DNA from: Ideonella_A sakaiensis_A | GTDB lineage: Bacteria; Pseudomonadota; Gammaproteobacteria; Burkholderiales; Burkholderiaceae_C | Direction: 5' to 3' | Assembly (NCBI RefSeq): GCF_048320135.1 | Contig: NZ_CP182947.1 | Location: 930,001 to 994,000 of the forward strand | DNA length: 64,000 nucleotides | Shown: positions 17,573 to 25,436 of the stretch, in pieces | How positions within the stretch are numbered: the first letter of the stretch is position 1 | Layout of the letters: every line of letters starts with the position of its first letter | Notes under the pieces: model-generated | The model's database searches: none | Told to the model about the DNA's origin: nothing | The model's input: only the letters and a program-made list of their open reading frames with translations | Translations under genes and position numbers: made by a program

Positions 17573-19084
17573 TCAGCGCTCCTGCCGGAAAAGTGCGGCG
17601 CGCAACGGCCGCACCGACGGCAGCAGCAACGAGGCCACCAGCAACGCACCGGCCAGCAACAAACCTGCCGACAGCGGACGCGTCAGCAGGATGCTCCAGT
17701 CGCCGGCCGACAATTCGAGCGCATGGCGCAGGCTGGACTCCAGCGTCGGCCCGAGGACAAAACCCATCAACAACGGCGTCAGCGGGCAACCGAGCTTGAA
17801 CAGCAGATGGCCGAGCGCGCCGAACAGCGACATCTGCAGGACGTCGACGATGCCACCGGGAAGCGCATACGCGGCCAGGCAGCAGAATGCGCCGAGCACC
17901 GGATAAACCATCGCAAAGTCGACCGACTCAAGCCTGCGCGCCAGCATGCCGAGCGGCCGGCCGAAGACGAACAACACGACGCCGCTGAAAGCGATCGCGG
18001 CGATCAGCCCCCAGAACAATTCGGCGTGGCCGGTCATCAGCTGCGGGCCGACCTGCTGCCCACGCTGCAGCAGCAACCCGACCATCAACACCAGCGCGGC
18101 ATTGGTCGGCACGCCGAGCGCGAGCAGCGGAATGAAGCTGCTGCGTGTCCCGGCGCTGATGGCCGCGGCGGCAGCCGTACCGGCGGGTCGCGCATCGTCG
18201 CCGGCCCGGCCGGCTTGCAGCCGGCGCTCGATACCCCGCGCGACGTAGGCTCCGATCGCCACCCCGCCACCCGGGACGGTGCCGAACAACGAGCCGACCG
18301 CGCCACCGCGCGCAGTGTGCAAGGCGTCCTGCTGCAGTTGCTGGCGCAATGGCAGCCGATGTGGCACCGTCCCTGCCGGTGATGGCAACGGCTGCGCCGC
18401 CCCGCCAAGCAGCTCCGACAGCAGCCGGCCGATCACCACCAGACCGAGCGCCATCGGCACCAGGCCAATGCCGGCATCAAACGGCAGATAGTCGAAATCG
18501 AACCGGGCCAGGCCCGTCTGCGGGTCGCTGCCGATCTGCGCCAGCAGCAGACCGAACACCAGCATCGACATCGATTTCAACAGCGAACCGGCAGCCAGCA
18601 CGACCACCGCCAGCAGCGCGAGCACCATCATCGAGAAATATTCGGCCGGGCCGAAGCGGAAGGTCAGTTCGATCAGCGAGGGTGCGATCATGACGATCGC
18701 GAATGCGCCGATCAGCGACGCGACCAGCAGCGACAGCGGCCTCGCTGCGGCAAACCAGCGCATCGACCACACCGCCGGAACCGTCATGCCAGACGCAGGT
18801 ACCGGCTCGCCGCTGCCATCCGAAAGCAGGGGCGCAGCGATCATGGGGCCGGCCGATTGGGCGCCGCCGGCAGCACCGCAATAGATGCCGACCAGCAGCA
18901 TCATTGCCGCCAGCGGTTCGAGCAGCAGCGCGGCCGGCAGCGCCAGCGCGACCAACGACAACATGCCGACGCCGGGCAGCGCGGCAAACGTCGCGCCAAG
19001 CAGGCAGCCGCCTGTCAGCAGCAACAGGTGCTGCTGCTGCGATGCAATCGATACGCCGAGCGCAAGGTTGTCGAACAAGGTCAC
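17573..19084 (-). CDS. tctA: Tripartite tricarboxylate transporter, large membrane subunit TctA
   Basis: 503-residue large permease of a TTT-type importer, with about 11-12 hydrophobic segments. The family signature region appears as LPGVGMLSLVALALPAAL near residue 32, the conserved IYCGAAGGAQSAG block follows, and GSLFGTVPGGGVAIGAYVA lies near residue 270. The second GTG of a GTG-GTG pair gives VTLFDNLALG, which aligns with the MxLxxNLALG start of the family; this choice leaves 19 bp after tctB. A TctC periplasmic binding protein gene, normally required, is not found nearby. Substrates in the family are di- and tricarboxylates and related acids. Confidence 0.88.
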   Translation of the reverse strand: MTLFDNLALGVSIASQQQHLLLLTGGCLLGATFAALPGVGMLSLVALALPAALLLEPLAAMMLLVGIYCGAAGGAQSAGPMIAAPLLSDGSGEPVPASGMTVPAVWSMRWFAAARPLSLLVASLIGAFAIVMIAPSLIELTFRFGPAEYFSMMVLALLAVVVLAAGSLLKSMSMLVFGLLLAQIGSDPQTGLARFDFDYLPFDAGIGLVPMALGLVVIGRLLSELLGGAAQPLPSPAGTVPHRLPLRQQLQQDALHTARGGAVGSLFGTVPGGGVAIGAYVARGIERRLQAGRAGDDARPAGTAAAAAISAGTRSSFIPLLALGVPTNAALVLMVGLLLQRGQQVGPQLMTGHAELFWGLIAAIAFSGVVLFVFGRPLGMLARRLESVDFAMVYPVLGAFCCLAAYALPGGIVDVLQMSLFGALGHLLFKLGCPLTPLLMGFVLGPTLESSLRHALELSAGDWSILLTRPLSAGLLLAGALLVASLLLPSVRPLRAALFRQER

Positions 19085-19103
19085 CACGCAACCCCGCGGC
19101 CAC

Positions 19104-19565
19104 TCATGCGGAAACCGCCGGCCAGAGCGGAATCGGCAGCCCGGCCAGCCCGACAAAAACGATCCAGACCAGCAGTGCCGATGTTGCCGACAGCAGCAAC
19201 CAGCGGCGCAGCGCGAGCCGTTGGGTTGCATGGCCGAGCAGCCAGACCAGCAAGGCGACGGTCAGCAGCATCCCCAGTTGTGGCAGCAGCAGACCGCCGA
19301 CGGCCAGCGAGCCGCAGACGACAATCAGCGCACGCCAGCCGATCGATCCGACCGGCGCACCATCGTCGGTCTCGAAGGTCAGTGCCTTGAAGATCAGCAG
19401 GCAACCGAGCAGCGCCAGCAGCAGACCGAGCAGCAACGGGAAAAAGCCGGGTCCCGGCTGGTCGCTGCTGCCGAGCACGTGGCCGGAGGCGCCGATCGCA
19501 AACACCACGCCGGCAACCGCGAACAGCAGGCCTGCCCAGAAGTCGCGCTGGTTCTTGATCTTCAA
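19104..19565 (-). CDS. tctB: Tripartite tricarboxylate transporter, small membrane subunit TctB
   Basis: 153-residue four-helix membrane protein of the TctB family. Typical features are DFWAGLLFAVAGVVFAIGA at the N-terminus and DQPGPGFFPLLLGLLLALLG near residue 40, the GPGFFP motif being strongly characteristic. A TTG start at 19565 is chosen because GGGAGGAG stands 7-8 bases upstream; the longer frame from 19589 would place this Shine-Dalgarno inside the gene. It follows livF by about 70 bp and precedes tctA. Confidence 0.85.
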   Translation of the reverse strand: MKIKNQRDFWAGLLFAVAGVVFAIGASGHVLGSSDQPGPGFFPLLLGLLLALLGCLLIFKALTFETDDGAPVGSIGWRALIVVCGSLAVGGLLLPQLGMLLTVALLVWLLGHATQRLALRRWLLLSATSALLVWIVFVGLAGLPIPLWPAVSA

Positions 19566-19634
19566 ATCTCGTCTCCTCCCGCACGACACCGACCTCGCCG
19601 CAGGCGCAGCGACCGAGGCCGGCCCGGGCCGACG

Positions 19635-20354
19635 TTATTCGCCGAGATAGGCGGCCCGCACCTTCGGGTCCTTCAGCAGTTGATCGGCGTCGCCGCTCAT
19701 CGACATCTCGCCCGACTCCATCACATAACCCCGCTTTGCGAGTTGCAGGGCCCTGCTTGCATTCTGCTCGACCAGCAGCACGGTGACGCCACGCTTGTAG
19801 ATGTCGGCGACGACGTCGAAGATCTTGTCGACCATCATCGGCGACAGGCCCATCGACGGCTCGTCGAGCAGCAACAGCTTCGGCCGGGCCATCAGCGCAC
19901 GGCCCATCGCAAGCATCTGCTGCTCGCCGCCGGACATCGTGCCGGCGAGCTGGTTGCGCCGTTCCTTCAGGCGCGGAAAGATGCCGAACACATTCTCGAT
20001 GTCGCGCCCGATCTGGTCATCGTTGCGGACAAAGGCGCCCATCTGCAGGTTCTCGGCGATCGTCATGCGGGCAAAGACGCCGCGTCCTTCCGGCACCATC
20101 ACCAGGCCCTGGCGAACCAGGTCCCATGGGCCCTGGCCGCGGATCGAGCGGCCGAGGTATTCGATATCGCCTTCGGCAACATTCTGCAGGCCGGTGATCG
20201 CCTTCAGCGTCGTCGTCTTGCCAGCGCCATTGGCGCCGATCAGGCTGACCAGTTCGCCCTGGCGGACCTCGAACGAAATGCCCTTCACGGCCTGGATGCC
20301 GCCATAGGCGACCTTCAGGCCCGTCACCTTCAGCAATGGGGTTGCAGTGGTCAT
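19635..20354 (-). CDS. livF: Branched-chain amino acid type ABC transporter ATP-binding protein LivF
   Basis: 239-residue ABC ATPase. Walker A is GANGAGKTTTLK near residue 39, the signature MSGGEQQMLAMGRAL near residue 140, and Walker B LLLLDEPSMGLSP. The EGRGVFARMTIAENLQMGA segment is typical of LivF. It energises import through LivH/LivM together with LivG. The start at 20354 follows the stop of livG by 34 bp. Related liv-type systems also import urea, amides and aromatic acids, so the substrate is open. Confidence 0.93.
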   Translation of the reverse strand: MTTATPLLKVTGLKVAYGGIQAVKGISFEVRQGELVSLIGANGAGKTTTLKAITGLQNVAEGDIEYLGRSIRGQGPWDLVRQGLVMVPEGRGVFARMTIAENLQMGAFVRNDDQIGRDIENVFGIFPRLKERRNQLAGTMSGGEQQMLAMGRALMARPKLLLLDEPSMGLSPMMVDKIFDVVADIYKRGVTVLLVEQNASRALQLAKRGYVMESGEMSMSGDADQLLKDPKVRAAYLGE

Positions 20355-20388
20355 CGGATATCCCGGGAATTCATGTGCAGACCGGCCG

Positions 20389-21168
20389 TCAATGCACGGT
20401 GGTGTGGTCGGCACCGAGGTAGGCCTCGATGACCTTCGGATCGCGCTGCACCTCGGCCGGCGTGCCATCGGCAATCTGCTTGCCGTAGTCGAGTACGGTG
20501 ACGCGGTCGCACAAGCCCATCACGAGCTTGACGTCGTGTTCGATCAGCAGGATCGTGCGGCCGTCGTTGCGGATGCGGTCGATCAGTTCGCGCAACACGG
20601 TTTTCTCGGTTGCGTTCATGCCGGCAGCCGGCTCGTCGAGTGCGATCAGCTTCGGATCGGTGGCCAGTGCCCGCGCGATCTCGAGCCGGCGCTGGTCGCC
20701 ATAGCTGAGCGTGCGCGCCTTGTACGGCGCGAGCTGGCCGATGCCGACGTAATCGAGCAACTGCTGCGCGCGGTCGACGATCGCCTTTTCCTCGGCCTTG
20801 AAGCGCGAGGTGCGGAATACCGCGCCGATCAGGCCGGAATGTGTGCGCACATGGCGGCCGACCATCACGTTCTCGAGCGCGGTCATCTCGGCAAACAGCC
20901 GGATATTCTGGAAGGTGCGGGCGATGCCGGCCTTGGCGACCTGGTGCACGGCGGACGGCTTGTACGGCTTGCCGGCAAGCTCGAAGCTGCCCGCGTCGGG
21001 GCTGTAGAGCCCGGTCAGCACGTTGAAGAACGTGGTCTTGCCGGCTCCGTTCGGTCCGATCAGCCCGTAAACCTCGCCCTCCTCGATCTTCACGCCGACA
21101 TCGGACAGCGCCTGCAAGCCGCCGAAGCGCTTGGAGACCCCTTGCACATTGAGAATCGTTGTCGTCAT
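20389..21168 (-). CDS. livG: Branched-chain amino acid type ABC transporter ATP-binding protein LivG
   Basis: 259-residue ABC ATPase. Walker A GPNGAGKTTFFN near residue 39, the LivG-typical IARTFQNIRLFAEMTALENV near residue 88, signature LSYGDQRRLEIARAL near residue 155, Walker B LIALDEPAAGMN, and the C-terminal DPKVIEAYLGAD. The start MTTTILNVQG at 21168 is 11 bp after the livM stop. A much longer open frame continues upstream antisense to livM/livH codons and is not real. Confidence 0.94.
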   Translation of the reverse strand: MTTTILNVQGVSKRFGGLQALSDVGVKIEEGEVYGLIGPNGAGKTTFFNVLTGLYSPDAGSFELAGKPYKPSAVHQVAKAGIARTFQNIRLFAEMTALENVMVGRHVRTHSGLIGAVFRTSRFKAEEKAIVDRAQQLLDYVGIGQLAPYKARTLSYGDQRRLEIARALATDPKLIALDEPAAGMNATEKTVLRELIDRIRNDGRTILLIEHDVKLVMGLCDRVTVLDYGKQIADGTPAEVQRDPKVIEAYLGADHTTVH

Positions 21169-21179
21169 TGGCGTATTCC

Positions 21180-22262
21180 TCAGGCGGCGCGCTTCGACTC
21201 GGCAGCCTTGCCATGTTCGGGGGATGGCCACAGGCCGCGTGGCCGGGCCAGCATGATGCCGATCATCGCCAATGCGATCAGCAGCTGGCGCAGGATCGAC
21301 GCATCGAGCCGCCCGCCGGTCATCTGCTGCAGCGGCGCCGCGACGTAACGCAGCACCTCCGGCAGCGCCGCCAGCAACACCGCACCGAGGATCACGCCCG
21401 GCAGGTGGCCGATGCCGCCGAGCACGACCATCGCGACGATCATGATGCTTTCCATCAGGCTGAACGATTCCGGCGACACGAAGCCCTGGAAGGCGGCAAA
21501 CATCGTCCCCGAGACGCCGCCGAAGGTGGCGCCCATCGCGAATGCGAGCAGCTTCATGTTGCGCGTGTCGATGCCCATCGCCTTCGCGGCAACCTCGTCC
21601 TCGCGGATCGCCATCCAGGCGCGGCCGATGCGCGACAGCTCGAGGCGGTGACTGATCACGACGCTGAAGACGACCAGGCCGAGGAACAGGTAGTAATACA
21701 GCGTCACCGACGGAACGAACAGATTGCCGATATCGATGCCCTTGCCGACATTGAAGCCGAGGATGTGCATCGAATCGACGCGGTCGATGCCGCGCGGTCC
21801 GTTGGTGATGTTGACCGGATGTTCGAGGTTGTTCAGGAAGACGCGGATGATCTCGCCGAAGCCGAGGGTGACGATCGCCAGGTAGTCGCCGCGCAGCCTG
21901 AGCACCGGCATGCCGAGCAGCACGCCGACGATCGCCGCCAGCCCGGCGGCCAATGGCACAACGAGCAGGAACGGCGCATGCATGCCGCCCGGGAACAGCT
22001 GTGCGATCCATTCGAAGTTCTCGGTCAGGTGCGGCGACGCCAGCAGCGCGTACATGTAGGCGCCGACCGCATAAAACGCGACATAGCCGAGATCGAGCAG
22101 GCCGGCATAACCGACCACGATGTTCAGGCCGAGCGCCAGCAGCACGTACAGCAGAGCGAGCGCCAGGATGCGCACCCAGCCCTGCCCGAAATAACCGGCG
22201 AACAGCGGCAACGCCGTCAGCAGCACCGCGGCGATCAGAAAGACGACGATCTTGTTCTTCAT
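21180..22262 (-). CDS. livM: Branched-chain amino acid type ABC transporter permease LivM
   Basis: 360-residue membrane permease with about nine to ten hydrophobic segments. Diagnostic LivM blocks are GYAGLLDLGYVAFYAVGAYM near residue 50, LRLRGDYLAIVTLGFGEIIR near residue 121, and the EAA-like cytoplasmic loop GRAWMAIREDEVAAKAMGID near residue 215, which contacts the ATPases. It partners LivH. Stop of livH-side gene and start of livM are 15 bp apart, so livHMGF is a compact operon. Confidence 0.94.
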   Translation of the reverse strand: MKNKIVVFLIAAVLLTALPLFAGYFGQGWVRILALALLYVLLALGLNIVVGYAGLLDLGYVAFYAVGAYMYALLASPHLTENFEWIAQLFPGGMHAPFLLVVPLAAGLAAIVGVLLGMPVLRLRGDYLAIVTLGFGEIIRVFLNNLEHPVNITNGPRGIDRVDSMHILGFNVGKGIDIGNLFVPSVTLYYYLFLGLVVFSVVISHRLELSRIGRAWMAIREDEVAAKAMGIDTRNMKLLAFAMGATFGGVSGTMFAAFQGFVSPESFSLMESIMIVAMVVLGGIGHLPGVILGAVLLAALPEVLRYVAAPLQQMTGGRLDASILRQLLIALAMIGIMLARPRGLWPSPEHGKAAESKRAA

Positions 22263-22277
22263 CTTGTCGCCCTCCGC

Positions 22278-23201
22278 TCAGGCCCGGTCGGCGACCCGCT
22301 CGCCAAGCAAGCCGGACGGGCGCAGCGTCAGCACCAGGATCAGCGCGATGAAGGCAAAGATGTCGGCATAGTGGCTGCCGAGCACGCCGCCGGTCAGCTG
22401 ACCGAGGTAGCCGGCACCCAGCGCCTCGACCAGTCCGAGCAACAGCCCACCGACGACCGCGCCAGCCAGGTTGCCGATGCCGCCGAGAACCGCCGCGGTG
22501 AAGGCCTTCAGACCGGGCAGGAAGCCCATCGCATGCTGCACGGTGCCGTAGTTGCTGGCCCACATCACGCCGGCCACCGCGGCGAGCGTCGCACCGATGA
22601 TGAAGGTCGCGGAGATCACCATGTCGGGCTTGACGCCCATCAATGCGGCAACGCGCGGATTCTCGGCGGTGGCGCGCATCGCGCGGCCGAGCTTGGTGCG
22701 GTTGACGAGGTACATCAGCGCCGACAGGATGACCACCGTCAGGCCGAGGATCATGCACTGCGTGACGCTGATCACTGCGCCGCCGATTTCGTACGGCTCG
22801 ATGGGCAGCAGCTGCGGATAGGGCTTCGGATTCGGCTTCCAGATGATCATCGCCAGCGTCTGCAGCAACAAACTCATGCCCATCGCAGTGATCAGCGGCG
22901 CCAGCCGCGGCGCATTGCGCAGCGGCCGGTAGGCCAGTTTCTCGATCACGAAATTCAGCGCCGAACAGCAGATGATCGCGCCGATCAACGAGATCACCAG
23001 CAAGCCCCACCCGGGCATGCCCGTGTCGGCCAGTGCGATGACGATGGTCCAGCTTGTCAACGCGCCGACCATCAACACATCGCCGTGCGCGAAGTTGATC
23101 AGGTTGATGATGCCGTAGACCATCGTATAGCCGAGTGCCACCAGCGCATACATGCTGCCGAGCACCAGACCGTTGATGATCTGCTGAAGAAAGATATCCA
23201 T
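22278..23201 (-). CDS. livH: Branched-chain amino acid type ABC transporter permease LivH
   Basis: 307-residue permease starting MDIFLQQIINGLVLGSMYAL, a strongly conserved LivH N-terminus. Other family blocks are VYGIINLINFAHGDVLMVGA near residue 29 and the coupling loop GRAMRATAENPRVAALMGVK near residue 160. ATG at 23201 has AGGAGA 8 nt upstream; the frame extends to 23453 into the non-coding spacer and the rarA tail. It appears to be the first gene of the operon: about 226 bp separate it from rarA. No LivJ/K binding-protein gene is present in the window, which is unusual because that gene is often first. Confidence 0.93.
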   Translation of the reverse strand: MDIFLQQIINGLVLGSMYALVALGYTMVYGIINLINFAHGDVLMVGALTSWTIVIALADTGMPGWGLLVISLIGAIICCSALNFVIEKLAYRPLRNAPRLAPLITAMGMSLLLQTLAMIIWKPNPKPYPQLLPIEPYEIGGAVISVTQCMILGLTVVILSALMYLVNRTKLGRAMRATAENPRVAALMGVKPDMVISATFIIGATLAAVAGVMWASNYGTVQHAMGFLPGLKAFTAAVLGGIGNLAGAVVGGLLLGLVEALGAGYLGQLTGGVLGSHYADIFAFIALILVLTLRPSGLLGERVADRA

Positions 23202-23427
23202 GCGGGGTCTCCTGATTCCGATGCCGGGCGAAAGCGCCCGCTCACCACGCTGGCGCTTCGAGGTCAAGAGCAAGAACCCCGCCAATTGCATCTGCGCCGT
23301 CGTGCGCGAGCCGCCGGCCCGCGCAACGGTGGCGAATTCTATCCAGCGCGCGCGGACCGCCCGGGGCCGGGTATTCCCCGCTGGATTTTTCCTCTGCCGT
23401 CGATCGAGGTTTGGTGCCGGCGCGGCG

Positions 23428-24780
23428 TCAGCGCTCGCGCTGCGCCGCGTCATTCAGCGCGCGCAACTCGGCCAGCCGCTCGCCGATGCGGATTTCCAGC
23501 CCGCGCTGAACCGGCTGGTACAGCCGCACCGCAGCCATGTCATCCGGCCAGTAGCTTTCGCCGGCTGCAAAGCCGCCTGCCTCGTCGTGTGCGTACCGAT
23601 ACCCGCGGCCGTAATCGAGGTCCTTCATCAGCCGGGTCGGCGCATTGCGCAGCCGCAGCGGCACCGGCCGGCTGCCGCCGCGCTTGACCAGCGCCTTGGC
23701 GTCATTGAATGCGCGGTAGACGGCATTCGACTTCGGAGCGATCGCGAGGTAGACCACCGCCTCGGCAAGCGCGAGCTCGCCCTCTGGCGAACCGAGCCGG
23801 TCATAGGTTGCCGCCGCATCCAGCGTGATGCGCAGCGCCCGCGGATCGGCCAGGCCGATATCCTCGGCTGCCATCCGGATCAGCCGGCGCAGCGCGTACA
23901 GAGGATCGACGCCGCCGTCGAGCATGCGCACCAGCCAGTACAACGCGGCATCCGGATCGCTGCCACGCACCGACTTGTGCAGCGCCGAGATCGTGTCGTA
24001 GAAGGCCTCGCCGCCCTTGTCGTAGCGCCGCATCTGTTCACCGAGCGCGAACTCGAGCCGGGTTTCGTCGATTTCGCCGTCGCGCTGCGACGGCTCGGCT
24101 GCCGCCACGGTGCGGATCAGGTTTTCATAGGCATTGAGCAGCCGCCGGGCGTCACCGTCGGCATAGGCGATCAGCCGCTCGCGCGCCGCCGGCGTCATCA
24201 CCGGTGCGGCGAGCAGATCACGCGCTCGGTCGAGCAATGCGCCGAGTTCATCGTCGTCGAGCGACTTCAGCACATGCACGCTGGCCCGCGACAACAGCGC
24301 CGAATTGACTTCGAACGACGGGTTTTCGGTGGTGGCGCCGATGAAGGTCAGCAGACCCGACTCGACATGCGGCAAAAAGGCATCCTGCTGCGCCTTGTTG
24401 AAGCGGTGCACCTCGTCGACGAACAGCACCGTGCGCCGGCCCGCGGCTTGCGCGGCGGAAGCTCGCTCGACCGCCTCGCGGATGTCCTTGACGCCGCCGA
24501 GCACCGCCGACATCGTGATGAACTGGGCATCGAAGCCGTCGGCCATCAGCCGCGCCAGCGTCGTCTTGCCGACGCCCGGCGGGCCCCACAGGATCATCGA
24601 GTGCAGCCGCCCGGAGTCGAAGGCCGCACGCAGCGGCTTGCCCGGCGCCAGCAAGTGGCGCTGGCCGATCACATCGTCGAGGGTCTTCGGCCGCATCCGC
24701 TCGGCCAGCGGCGCCGCCTCGGCGGCGGCATGCTGCCGATCATCGAGCAGGTCGGTCAATGGCAGCTGTGTCGATCCCAT
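23428..24780 (-). CDS. rarA: Replication-associated recombination protein A (RarA/MgsA)
   Basis: 450-residue AAA+ ATPase related to clamp-loader and RuvB proteins; RarA acts at stalled replication forks. The N-terminal PLAERMRPKTLDDVIGQRHL is characteristic. Walker A is WGPPGVGKTTLARL near residue 66 and Walker B LFVDEVHRFNKAQQ near residue 120. The C-terminal tetramerisation region contains KSVRGSDPDAALYWLVRML near residue 270 and AEDIGLADPRAL. Length is normal (E. coli 447). It follows lolA by 37 bp in the conserved ftsK-lolA-rarA order. Confidence 0.94.
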   Translation of the reverse strand: MGSTQLPLTDLLDDRQHAAAEAAPLAERMRPKTLDDVIGQRHLLAPGKPLRAAFDSGRLHSMILWGPPGVGKTTLARLMADGFDAQFITMSAVLGGVKDIREAVERASAAQAAGRRTVLFVDEVHRFNKAQQDAFLPHVESGLLTFIGATTENPSFEVNSALLSRASVHVLKSLDDDELGALLDRARDLLAAPVMTPAARERLIAYADGDARRLLNAYENLIRTVAAAEPSQRDGEIDETRLEFALGEQMRRYDKGGEAFYDTISALHKSVRGSDPDAALYWLVRMLDGGVDPLYALRRLIRMAAEDIGLADPRALRITLDAAATYDRLGSPEGELALAEAVVYLAIAPKSNAVYRAFNDAKALVKRGGSRPVPLRLRNAPTRLMKDLDYGRGYRYAHDEAGGFAAGESYWPDDMAAVRLYQPVQRGLEIRIGERLAELRALNDAAQRER

Positions 24781-24817
24781 CGCGGCATTGTCGCGCGGCT
24801 CGGGCTGGCCATCCTGA

Positions 24818-25432
24818 CTACTGCTCGATCACATCGGCGCCGGCGGGCGGCACGAACTTGAAATGCTGCGGCGCAAACGAAACATCTGTCTCGAAGCCGC
24901 CAAACTGCAGCAGCGAGCGCTGGCCGAAACCGTCGAGGATCTCGACCGCAGCGAGCTGCTTGCCACGGAAGCCGACCTTCACCGCATTGAAGCCGCCTTC
25001 CTTGATCCTCGGCAGCGCCTGCGCCCAACTGAGGCCATCACGATCGGGCAATGCCGACAGCTCGAAATCCTTTTCGAGGTTGCCGCCGGCCAGCAGCGCT
25101 GCCGGCGTTGCGCCGAGGGCCTGCGAAAACTTGCGTGAACTGGCCTGGTTCAGGTCGGTGTCGTAGATCCAGACCTTCTGGCCATCGGCGACGATCAGCT
25201 GCTCGAACGGCTTCTTGTAGATGAAGCGGAAACGGTTCGGCCGGGCGAACTCGAAGCTGCCGCTGGAGGTCTTTTTCTTTGCGCCGTCCGGCGAGGTGAC
25301 GGTCTGCGTGAAGTCGGCGCGGCCGGCATTGACGTCGCGAACGAACTGCTTCAGCAGATCGACGGCATCGGCGCGGGCCGCAAGCGCGGCCAGGCCGAGC
25401 ACGGCAGCAACAACAATTCGGTGAAGTTTCAA
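24818..25432 (-). CDS. lolA: Outer-membrane lipoprotein carrier protein LolA
   Basis: Periplasmic chaperone that ferries lipoproteins from LolCDE to LolB. With a TTG start at 25432 the product is 204 residues (E. coli 203), and begins with the signal peptide LKLHRIVVAAVLGLAALAARADA. Typical mature features are DFTQTVTSPDGAKKKTSSGS, RPNRFRFIYKKPFEQLIVAD and KVWIYDTDLNQAS. The frame is open farther upstream, with an ATG at 25477 that would overlap ftsK by about 40 bp; no strong Shine-Dalgarno decides between the two. It lies 4 bp after ftsK. Confidence 0.9.
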   Translation of the reverse strand: MKLHRIVVAAVLGLAALAARADAVDLLKQFVRDVNAGRADFTQTVTSPDGAKKKTSSGSFEFARPNRFRFIYKKPFEQLIVADGQKVWIYDTDLNQASSRKFSQALGATPAALLAGGNLEKDFELSALPDRDGLSWAQALPRIKEGGFNAVKVGFRGKQLAAVEILDGFGQRSLLQFGGFETDVSFAPQHFKFVPPAGADVIEQ

Positions 25433-25436
25433 GGGA

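Noticed and set aside
20389..23010. Apparent 873-residue protein fused to LivG
   Set aside because: Only the last 259 residues are protein-like; the rest is out-of-frame translation of livM and livH on the same strand.
21159..23687. 842-codon open frame antisense to livM/livH
   Set aside because: Gln/His/Arg-rich translation without domains, exactly opposite conserved permease codons.
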